From NCBI GenBank assembly GCA_027338645.1, contig DAHWSH010000050.1:1-64000 (forward strand): a DNA stretch of 64,000 bases, given 5' to 3'. How positions within the stretch are numbered: position 1 is the first letter of the stretch; every line of letters begins with the position of its first letter. Source of the stretch: JAJZIH01 sp021785265 (GTDB lineage Bacteria > Pseudomonadota > Gammaproteobacteria > JAKAQQ01). A program made the translations under genes and the position numbers. Shown here in pieces: positions 16,455 to 23,507 of the stretch. The notes below the pieces were generated by a model, which worked only from the letters and a program-made list of their open reading frames with translations, searched no databases and was not told where the DNA came from.

Positions 16455-16828
16455 GTGCTGCCCCGGGCCAGCAGGGCCACACCGACAATGATGACGACGA
16501 TTCCCAGCCACTGCAGGAGACTCAGACGTTCCGAGAAGAACATCCAGGCACCGATCGCCGTCACGATGTAGCCCAAAGACAGCATCGGGTAAGCCAGGCT
16601 GACCTCGACTCGCGAGAGGGCCAGGATCCAGACCACGAGACTCACGGCATAACAGACGAGACCCGCCAGGATATAGGGGTTCTGGGCGAGTGACCACGCG
16701 CTCCGAAGCAAGGTTTCGGGGCTCAGGGCGATGGGGCCCATGCCGCGAACAGCCATTTTGAGCAGCAACTGGGCGGTGGCATTCAAGAGAACACCGGTCA
16801 GGATCAGGAGAAAAGCGACGAAGCTCAT
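16451..16828 (-). CDS. arnE: ArnE-like small membrane flippase subunit (SMR/EamA family)
   Basis: A 125-residue protein with four predicted membrane helices in the small multidrug-resistance/EamA fold (LLNATAQLLLKMAV near the start, LAYPMLSLGYIVTAIGAW in helix 3). In E. coli, ArnE and ArnF form the flippase that moves undecaprenyl-phosphate-L-Ara4N to the periplasmic face. Only this one gene of the pair is present here, so it may act as a homodimer or with a partner elsewhere. Both ends overlap neighbours by ATGA (arnT upstream, arnB downstream). Confidence 0.85.
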   Translation of the reverse strand: MSFVAFLLILTGVLLNATAQLLLKMAVRGMGPIALSPETLLRSAWSLAQNPYILAGLVCYAVSLVVWILALSRVEVSLAYPMLSLGYIVTAIGAWMFFSERLSLLQWLGIVVIIVGVALLARGST

Positions 16829-18504
16829 GGGTGTACGACCGCCACCCGCCGGACATTGGACGCCACCACGGTAAACGGCCAGCCCTCCCGGACCAGCTGG
16901 GCATAAAGTCCCTTTTGGAGAATTGCCACAGCCCGTGGATGGGCGAGCCAGACCCGGTGGAAGGCCGCGAGGGTCGGAATGAAACGCCGGTCATTGAGGT
17001 GCCCGGCTTTTTTCGCAAGACTGATTCCGTAACCAATTTCCCCGCGCCAGGCCACCAAAGTCAGTGTACGCCTGAGGTAAAACGGCAGGGATTGCTGGTA
17101 GTTGGCCACGATATAGAACGGACGACGGGGTTGGTTCCAGGGTTTGAGGGCACGGGCCAGGGCGCGGGTCGAATAGATCGGATCCAGCACCTGGGCCGAC
17201 CAGTTGATCAGGGAAATGGAGAGGAACCAGCCCGTCGCCAAGAGTGCGACCAGCGCCACGGTTCCGGCACCACGCCGTCTCAACCACCAGGCCGCCATTG
17301 CCACCAGAAGCAGGCAAGCGAAAATCCCGAAGAGCCAAGGTTCGACCCGGTCATAAACCCGGGCTACCCCGGCCGGCCGGATCGATGCCATCCAGAACGG
17401 GGTCGCCAGCATCCCAAGCAGGGCAACTCCCGCTGTCAGGACCACAGCGACGAGGAGTCGGGACGGTTTCGTGCCGGCCAATTCCTGGCCGATGAGGAGT
17501 GCCAGCGCCGGCATGACCGGCAGGATGTAGCTCGGGAGCTTGGAACTCGAAAGGGAGAAAAAGACAATGATGAATACCACGTAGAGCCAGAGCAGAAACC
17601 GGACATCGATTCCGTCTGGGTTCTGTCCGACCGACCGACGCCAACCCGTACCCAGAACCCGGACTGCTTCTCGCACCCAGGGAAGGACACCCAAAAGCAG
17701 AATGGGCAAAAAGTACCAGATTGGTCCGGGTCGGTGGGCCACGCCATCGAGATAGCGATCGAAATGCTGGTAGATGAAGAAGTAGTGGAAAAACTCGGGA
17801 TTTCTGACCGTAATCCAGAAAAACCAGGGCACTCCGAACAGCACGAACAGGGTCAACCCGCCGTAATAATGCAAGCGCTTGAGCAGGGCATAGTCACGCC
17901 GGATGAACACGTAAAGCAAAAGCACGCAGCCCGGGAACACCACTCCGATCAGTCCCTTGCTCATGACGGCCAGGGCCGCGGCCACCCAGCTCATGTACAT
18001 GTAGGCCCGGCGACGTGGAATCGTTGAGGGCTGCGACTGGGCCACGAGAAAACTGCAAAGGTTGAGAGTCATCCAGAACGTGACCCCCATGTCGAGCGTA
18101 TTGAAATGTGCCATCAGAACCAGGTAGAGACTGCTGGCACCAACTGCCGCCGCCAGCCATCCCGCCCGTGGATTCCAAAGCCGCGTTCCGGCCCAACCGA
18201 GAACCAAAAGGGTCAAGAATCCCGTGAGTGCGGTATAAAGGCGGGCCGACCAGGTATGTTCACCGAACAGCACAAAACTGGTCGCGGTGGCCCAGTACTG
18301 GAGAGGGGGCTTTTCAAAATACTTGAATCCGTCGAGCCGTGGCGTGAGCCAGTTTCCGGTAGCCAGCATCTCGCGCGGAATCTCGGCGTAGCGTCCCTCA
18401 TCGGTCTGGAACAGGGCCCGGTGCCCGATCGTGCTGAACCAGATGGCCACGAACAGGAGCAATCCAAGCATCCAGAAGATCCGGCTCCGGGACCGGTTTC
18501 GCAT
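16825..18504 (-). CDS. arnT: Lipid A 4-amino-4-deoxy-L-arabinosyltransferase
   Basis: A 559-residue GT83-type polytopic membrane enzyme that transfers L-Ara4N from undecaprenyl phosphate to lipid A at the periplasmic face, lowering surface negative charge. Family signatures are the first periplasmic loop DEGRYAEIPREML (catalytic acidic residues) and FKYFEKPPLQYW. Many membrane helices follow, then a soluble C-terminal part. A longer frame opens at 18588, but a TATAAT covers that codon, and ArnT proteins have a short N-terminus before helix 1, so ATG 18504 is preferred. First gene of the arn operon, divergent from kbl; such modification typically gives resistance to cationic peptides. Confidence 0.93.
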   Translation of the reverse strand: MRNRSRSRIFWMLGLLLFVAIWFSTIGHRALFQTDEGRYAEIPREMLATGNWLTPRLDGFKYFEKPPLQYWATATSFVLFGEHTWSARLYTALTGFLTLLVLGWAGTRLWNPRAGWLAAAVGASSLYLVLMAHFNTLDMGVTFWMTLNLCSFLVAQSQPSTIPRRRAYMYMSWVAAALAVMSKGLIGVVFPGCVLLLYVFIRRDYALLKRLHYYGGLTLFVLFGVPWFFWITVRNPEFFHYFFIYQHFDRYLDGVAHRPGPIWYFLPILLLGVLPWVREAVRVLGTGWRRSVGQNPDGIDVRFLLWLYVVFIIVFFSLSSSKLPSYILPVMPALALLIGQELAGTKPSRLLVAVVLTAGVALLGMLATPFWMASIRPAGVARVYDRVEPWLFGIFACLLLVAMAAWWLRRRGAGTVALVALLATGWFLSISLINWSAQVLDPIYSTRALARALKPWNQPRRPFYIVANYQQSLPFYLRRTLTLVAWRGEIGYGISLAKKAGHLNDRRFIPTLAAFHRVWLAHPRAVAILQKGLYAQLVREGWPFTVVASNVRRVAVVHP

Positions 18505-18586
18505 GAAGGACGGTCGGTCGGTCAAAATGGCCCTCTTTCGTTTCGGGCAAGCGTCCATCCTGCCGAATGGAGCCGCTGCCCGGCTC

Positions 18587-18592
18587 ATTATA
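18587..18592 (-). promoter_or_regulatory. Predicted -10 element of the arn operon
   Basis: A perfect TATAAT on the minus strand in the sequence GGATATAATGAG, about 83 bases before the preferred arnT start. The -35 region is poor, which would fit activator control. I looked for PmrA- and PhoP-like repeats in 18505-18665 and saw none that convinced me. Confidence 0.4.
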
Positions 18593-18665
18593 TCCTGCCC
18601 TTATTCCCACTCGCGGACCTGGGGATCGGGGAGGCGTGTAAAATACTATTCTTTGAGGACCTCCT

Positions 18666-19853
18666 GTGTCTCCTGCTCTCGATGACCGCCTGAACCACGC
18701 GCTATCCGACCTGCGGAGGGAGGGCCTCTACAAGTCGGAGCGCACGATCACCTCTCCCCAGGGTGCCCGCGTCCGTTTGGCCGACGGGCGGGAAGTCATC
18801 AATCTCTGTGCAAACAACTACCTCGGATTGGCCCAGCATCCGGTCTTGATCGCCCGGGCCCATGAAGCACTCGATCGCTATGGGTACGGACTTGCCTCGG
18901 TTCGCTTCATCTGTGGAACCCAGGATATCCATGTGAGTCTCGAGCAGGCTCTGGCCGACTTTCTGCACCAGCCCGCGACCCTGCTCTACTCCTCCTGTTT
19001 CGATGCTAATGGGGGGCTTTTTGAGACCTTGTTTGACGAATCCGACGCCGTGATCAGCGATAGCCTGAATCACGCCAGCCTGATCGATGGCATCCGGTTG
19101 TGCAAAGCCCAGCGCCTCCGTTATCCCAATCGTGATCTCAACGCACTCGAAGACCTGCTCCAGAAAACCGCCCGGGCCCGCCACCGCTTGGTCGTGACCG
19201 ATGGGATTTTTTCCATGGACGGGCTGGAAGCCGACCTGGGCGGGATCTGTACGCTGGCCAAGCGTTACGATGCACTCGTCATGGTGGACGATTCACATGC
19301 GGTCGGGTTCTGGGGACCGGGTGGCCGAGGGACCGCCGAGAAACAGGGAGTCGAGGGACAGGTCCATATTCTCACCGGGACCTTGGGTAAGGCCCTGGGC
19401 GGTGCGAGCGGCGGCTATACCGCTTCGTCCCAGCCCATCGTCGAATGGCTGCGGCAACGATCCCGTCCCTACCTTTTCTCGAACAGCTTGGCCCCCGTGA
19501 TCGCGGCCACTTCACTCGCCGCATTGTCGTTAATCCGCGAAGATGCGAAACCCCGTGCCCGTCTCCTGGAGAACGCCCGGCGGTTTCGGGACGGCTTGAC
19601 CACGCTCGGTTTCGAACTGATCCCGGGCACCCACCCGATCATTCCCATCCTGTTGCAGGATGCGCCCAGGACCCAGAAAATGGCATCGGCGCTGCTTGAG
19701 GCCGGAGTTTATGCCGTGGGATTTTCCTATCCGGTCGTCCCCCAGGGGCAGGCCCGGATCCGGACCCAGGTTTCGGCGGCCCACGAGCCGGCCGACCTCG
19801 ACCGGGCACTGGAAGCGTTCGAACAGGCCGGCCGCAAAACCGGGATACTCTAG
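18666..19853 (+). CDS. kbl: Glycine C-acetyltransferase (2-amino-3-ketobutyrate CoA ligase)
   Basis: A 395-residue PLP enzyme of the alpha-oxoamine synthase family that cleaves 2-amino-3-ketobutyrate with CoA into glycine and acetyl-CoA, the second step of threonine breakdown. It shows CANNYLGLAQHP, GLASVRFICGTQDIH, DDSHAVGFWGPGGRGT and the PLP lysine in TGTLGKALGGASGGY. The GTG start at 18666 follows GAGG. The length equals E. coli Kbl. It is followed 32 bases later by tdh. TAAAAT (18639-18644) and TACTAT (18644-18649) just upstream are candidate -10 elements. Confidence 0.96.
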   Translation: MSPALDDRLNHALSDLRREGLYKSERTITSPQGARVRLADGREVINLCANNYLGLAQHPVLIARAHEALDRYGYGLASVRFICGTQDIHVSLEQALADFLHQPATLLYSSCFDANGGLFETLFDESDAVISDSLNHASLIDGIRLCKAQRLRYPNRDLNALEDLLQKTARARHRLVVTDGIFSMDGLEADLGGICTLAKRYDALVMVDDSHAVGFWGPGGRGTAEKQGVEGQVHILTGTLGKALGGASGGYTASSQPIVEWLRQRSRPYLFSNSLAPVIAATSLAALSLIREDAKPRARLLENARRFRDGLTTLGFELIPGTHPIIPILLQDAPRTQKMASALLEAGVYAVGFSYPVVPQGQARIRTQVSAAHEPADLDRALEAFEQAGRKTGIL

Positions 19854-19885
19854 CCCGGCTCCTCACCCTTGCCGAGAAATCACGC

Positions 19886-20944
19886 ATGAAAGCCCTGGTC
19901 AAGAAAACCGCTGGTCCCGGACTCACACTGACCTCCGTCCCAGAGCCCGGGATCGGGCCGAATGATGTGCTGATCCGGACCCGGAAAACTGCCATCTGCG
20001 GGACGGACATCCATATTTACAACTGGGACGCCTGGGCACAGAAAACCATCCCGGTTCCGCTCACCATCGGGCATGAGTTTGTCGGCACGATCATCGAGCT
20101 GGGCAGTGAGGTCACGGGCCTCCGGGTCGGCCAGCGGGTCTCCGGCGAAGGACACATCACCTGCGGGCACTGCCGCAACTGCCGGGCGGGCCGACGCCAC
20201 CTGTGTCCCCGGACGGTGGGACTCGGAGTCCAGCGCCCGGGCTGTTTCGCCGAATATCTCTCACTGCCCGCCGCGAACATCTTTCCCCTGCCCGACTCGA
20301 TTCCCGACGAGATCGCCTCTTTCCTGGACCCCCTGGGCAACGCCACCCATACCGCATTGAGCTTCGATCTCGTCGGGGAGGACGTGCTGATTACCGGGGC
20401 CGGCCCGATCGGGGTCATGGCGACCGCCATTGCCCGCCATGTGGGGGCCCGCCGGATTATCGTGACGGATGTCAACGACTACCGGCTCGAGTTGGCCCGG
20501 AAGATGGGTGCGGATGCCGCGCTCAATATCCAGCGCGAGAATCTCGAAGAGGCGATGAAAAGACTGGGCTTGGTCGAGGGATTCGATGTGGGCCTTGAAA
20601 TGTCTGGCCAACGCGAGGCCATCCGGCTGATGCTGGACCACATGCGCAACGGCGGTGCCCTGGCCCTCTTGGGTATTGCATCGGCTCCCATCGAGCTCGA
20701 CTGGAACACGATGGTTTTCCGGGGCCTCAGGGTGAAGGGCATTTATGGACGCGAAATTTTCGAAACCTGGTACAAGATGGCGGCCCTGCTGGAGACCGGG
20801 CTTAACGTACGCCCGATCCTGACCCACGGATTTCCGGCCCTTGATTTCGAAGCCGCATTCGAGATCATGCGAAGCGGGCAATCCGGCAAAGTCACGCTCG
20901 ACTGGAGCGATGATGCCCTGGGCGGAAAAAGCCGTTCCTCCTGA
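19886..20944 (+). CDS. tdh: L-threonine 3-dehydrogenase
   Basis: A 352-residue zinc- and NAD-dependent medium-chain dehydrogenase oxidising threonine to 2-amino-3-ketobutyrate, the substrate of Kbl. The catalytic zinc Cys is in KTAICGTDIHIYNWD; the structural zinc cysteines are in CGHCRNCRAGRRHLC; the Rossmann motif is TGAGPIGVMATA; NDYRLELARKMGADAA and YGREIFETWYKMAALL follow. It matches E. coli Tdh along its length. Its 3' end overlaps the TPR-sulfotransferase gene by 32 bases, so all three genes are probably co-transcribed. Confidence 0.97.
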   Translation: MKALVKKTAGPGLTLTSVPEPGIGPNDVLIRTRKTAICGTDIHIYNWDAWAQKTIPVPLTIGHEFVGTIIELGSEVTGLRVGQRVSGEGHITCGHCRNCRAGRRHLCPRTVGLGVQRPGCFAEYLSLPAANIFPLPDSIPDEIASFLDPLGNATHTALSFDLVGEDVLITGAGPIGVMATAIARHVGARRIIVTDVNDYRLELARKMGADAALNIQRENLEEAMKRLGLVEGFDVGLEMSGQREAIRLMLDHMRNGGALALLGIASAPIELDWNTMVFRGLRVKGIYGREIFETWYKMAALLETGLNVRPILTHGFPALDFEAAFEIMRSGQSGKVTLDWSDDALGGKSRSS

Positions 20945-22535
20945 GGCCCGCCGGCAATTCGAGACGGCAGTCCGGGAATACCGCGAAGGTCATTTCGGGG
21001 AAGCGACCCGCCGACTCCGGATCCTCTATCAACACGATCCGGACTGGATCCCGGCCGGCGAGCTTTTGGCACTCTCGCTGGTCGCCCTGGGGAACCACGA
21101 AGAAGCCGAACCCCTCCTCGAGACCCTTCTCGTCCGGCATCCCGGATCCGGCACGTCCCGGTTCGGTCTCGGAGTCATCGCCTGCGAGAGGAAACAGTGG
21201 ACCCGAGCCCTGGAACATTTCGAGGCGATCCTCAAAGATAGCCCCGAGCATCCGGAGGCCCATTTCAACCGCGCCCGCTGCCTCGAGGAGCTGGGGCGCA
21301 CGACGGAGGCTCTTCAGGCCTACTCGCACTGCCTCAGTCGCGATCCGAAGCATCTCGAAGCCGCCGCTCACTACGCGGCCCTCCTTGAGGAAACCAACCA
21401 GCCGGATGCCGCCCGACCCTGGATCGACCAGGTCCTGGCCCACCGTCCGGACCATGTCCTGGCCGGTTTCGTCGCCGCACAACTGGCCGCGCGAGCGGGT
21501 GAGCCGCAACGCGCACTCGAACGGCTCGACGGGCTGGATCCCAAGCGTCTCTCTCCCGTCGACCGTGCGGTCCGCGAAGGACGGCGCGCCCGGGTACTGG
21601 ATGCCTTGGGACGGGCGACCGAAGCACTCGAAGCCGCGCGGGAAGGCCACCGTCACCTCGAGGAGTTTGACCGGGATGCGGGTACGGGGGGGCTTTACGG
21701 GACGCCGTCGATCCGCTTCCTTCAGGACCATCCAGAAGCGATCGCCGCCTTGCAATCATGGTCCAGCCATCGGGTGGACGCCGGGCAACGGCTGGTTTTT
21801 CTGGTCGGATTCCCGCGCTCTGGAACGACGCTTCTTGACCGGATGCTCTCGATGCACCCCGCACTCCATGTGCTGGAAGAAACCAACCCCCTGGCCCCAG
21901 TCCTCGCTCGGGTCATGGCCTCCCTGGCGGAATCCAGCCGCCCGCTCGGAGTAGACGACCTCGCGGATCTCCTCGATCAGGCCGAGGCAACGCTCCGGCC
22001 GGCCGATCTCGGGGATTCGGGTTGGGTCATCGATAAATTGCCGCTCAACAGTGCATTTTCCGGATGGCTGCATTGCCTGTTCCCCCGGGCCCGTTTTCTC
22101 GTCGCCATCCGGGACCCGCGCGATACTTGTCTCAGCTGCTATCTCCAGGTCTTCAGTCCCAACCCGGCCATGCGACATTTCCGAACTTTGCTGGGGACGG
22201 CGGCCTATTACGATCTCGTCATGGGCGTCTTCGAAACACAACGGCGCCGAATCCTGCCACCGGACCGGGTCCATCTCCAGGTCTACGAACGCCTGGTCAG
22301 GAACCCGGCAGGAGAACTTCAGGCCCTCTGTGACTTCTTGGGACTCGACTTCGAACCTGCCATGGTCCATCCCGAACGCCGCCTGGCGGGAATCCGCATT
22401 GGAACACCAAGCTATGACCAGGTCTCCCGCCCGATCCAATCCGACCGGGTGGAACATTGGCGGGCATACGCCCCGGCTCTGGAACCCGTGGCTCCGATTC
22501 TCGACCCCTGGGTTCGGCACTGGGGATACGAATGA
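20913..22535 (+). CDS. TPR-repeat sulfotransferase family protein
   Basis: About 540 residues with two parts. The N-terminal ~270 residues are tetratricopeptide-type helical repeats (for example RALEHFEAILKDSPEHPEAH and TEALQAYSHCLSRDPKHLEA). The C-terminal ~260 residues are a sulfotransferase domain with a PAPS-binding P-loop-like motif VGFPRSGTTLLDRML and a second motif RDPRDTCLSCYLQVF. Such fusions are common in proteobacteria; the acceptor is usually unknown and could be a glycan or protein. The start lies within the end of tdh, at ATG 20910 or 20913, with GGAG just upstream; 20913 has the better spacing. Cytoplasmic, no signal peptide. The link to threonine breakdown is positional only. 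Confidence 0.85.
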   Translation: MPWAEKAVPPEARRQFETAVREYREGHFGEATRRLRILYQHDPDWIPAGELLALSLVALGNHEEAEPLLETLLVRHPGSGTSRFGLGVIACERKQWTRALEHFEAILKDSPEHPEAHFNRARCLEELGRTTEALQAYSHCLSRDPKHLEAAAHYAALLEETNQPDAARPWIDQVLAHRPDHVLAGFVAAQLAARAGEPQRALERLDGLDPKRLSPVDRAVREGRRARVLDALGRATEALEAAREGHRHLEEFDRDAGTGGLYGTPSIRFLQDHPEAIAALQSWSSHRVDAGQRLVFLVGFPRSGTTLLDRMLSMHPALHVLEETNPLAPVLARVMASLAESSRPLGVDDLADLLDQAEATLRPADLGDSGWVIDKLPLNSAFSGWLHCLFPRARFLVAIRDPRDTCLSCYLQVFSPNPAMRHFRTLLGTAAYYDLVMGVFETQRRRILPPDRVHLQVYERLVRNPAGELQALCDFLGLDFEPAMVHPERRLAGIRIGTPSYDQVSRPIQSDRVEHWRAYAPALEPVAPILDPWVRHWGYE

Positions 22536-22591
22536 ACCACCCACGCGGGTCGCATTTGACCACGCTCGAGTTTCCGCGGTACATTCGAACA

Positions 22592-23044
22592 ATGAACCGG
22601 TTCTGCGCAACGTCGTTTGAGCCGACGCACGGCGGGATCCGGGGGGGCGGGGTTTTTGGCTTGATCGTGTGCCTCGCTCTCCTCCCCACGGCCGCCGGGG
22701 CTATCCCGAAGACTGCCCGACCGGCACGGATCCATCCCCTCAAGGCCCCCCACGGCTGGAAGGTCGGCCGCTGGCAAAAGGGGTGGCACCACGGGCGTTA
22801 CGGTTGGTGGTGGCGAACCCGTCACCGGTGGTATTTTTACCTCACCCCCATCAATCCTTACCCTCCCTATTACGGCTCGGGCCCCATTCCGCTACCCGGA
22901 GGTCCCGTGGGCGGTGCCCCTTTCCTGATGGAGCCACCCCCGCCCACGCAGCTGCGTTGGTATTGTCTGTCTCCGCCAGGGTTTTATCCTTTTGTCACGA
23001 GTTGCATGGGCGGCTGGATGGCCGTTGACGGGCCTCCCCTTTGA
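22592..23044 (+). CDS. Exported Trp/Tyr/Gly-rich protein of unknown function
   Basis: A 150-residue protein with an N-terminal hydrophobic stretch (GLIVCLALLPTAAGA) that looks like a cleaved signal peptide. The mature part is basic and aromatic (GRYGWWWRTRHRWYFYL), followed by a Pro/Gly-rich linker. It ends with a two-cysteine motif, WYCLSPPGFYPFVTSC then MGGW. That resembles the YYC-GYYPYV-C-PGGW tail found on many small proteobacterial envelope proteins of unknown role; I recall the motif rather than a named family. ATG 22592 gives an intact signal peptide; frames opening further upstream would add a non-signal extension. Confidence 0.7.
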   Translation: MNRFCATSFEPTHGGIRGGGVFGLIVCLALLPTAAGAIPKTARPARIHPLKAPHGWKVGRWQKGWHHGRYGWWWRTRHRWYFYLTPINPYPPYYGSGPIPLPGGPVGGAPFLMEPPPPTQLRWYCLSPPGFYPFVTSCMGGWMAVDGPPL

Positions 23045-23066
23045 TTTCCCCTCACGGGTTTCCTCC

Positions 23067-23507
23067 ATGAACGATGCTGTCCATCTCGCAGTCGACTACC
23101 TGGATGACCTGGCTTTCAGGGGAACCAGCTCTCAGGGCACGAGCCTGATCCTGGACGGCGGGAGTTCCGGAAACGGTTTCAAGCCTACGGAGCTTCTCTT
23201 GGCCGCTCTGGGCGCGTGTTCCGGCATCGATGTCGTCGAAATCATGCGGAAAAAGCGGCAGCCGCTCAACCACTATCGGATCGAGATTGAGGGCCACCGT
23301 GCCGAGAGCCATCCGCGACGGTTTCAGTCGATTACGGTCCGACATATCGGTTCTGGGCCGTGCGTTACGGAAGAGGCGCTGCGTCAGGCGGCCATCCTTT
23401 CCCATGAACGCTACTGTTCGGTCGGGGCCAGCCTCAACTCGGAAGTTATGGTCGAAGTGCGGGTCGTCACCACCTGGCTGGAACCGGGTCGTGGGGATGT
23501 CCCCTAG
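23067..23507 (+). CDS. OsmC-family peroxiredoxin-like protein
   Basis: A 146-residue OsmC/Ohr fold protein. The two conserved redox cysteines appear in LLAALGACSGIDVVEIMRKK and SHERYCSVGASL, with the KPTELL segment before the first. These proteins reduce organic or fatty-acid hydroperoxides using the cysteine pair. It belongs to the YhfA-like branch rather than clear Ohr, judged loosely from the length and the VVEIMRKKR helix. ATG 23067 is preferred over longer frames because it matches the family N-terminus. The stop TAG shares a CTAG with the stop of the convergent parE gene. Confidence 0.88.
   Translation: MNDAVHLAVDYLDDLAFRGTSSQGTSLILDGGSSGNGFKPTELLLAALGACSGIDVVEIMRKKRQPLNHYRIEIEGHRAESHPRRFQSITVRHIGSGPCVTEEALRQAAILSHERYCSVGASLNSEVMVEVRVVTTWLEPGRGDVP

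Noticed and set aside
16455..17036. N-terminal extension of arnB into the arnE/arnT region
   Set aside because: The frame is open but the family N-terminus MSEPFLPFTRP begins at 16454, coupled to the arnE stop.
12481..18027. Several long plus-strand frames (350-400 codons) opposite the arn genes
   Set aside because: Each mirrors a well-supported arn gene and gives low-complexity products; these are shadows of codon bias.
18505..18665. PmrA or PhoP box for the arn operon
   Set aside because: No CTTAA-type or GTTTA direct repeats of the right spacing were found.
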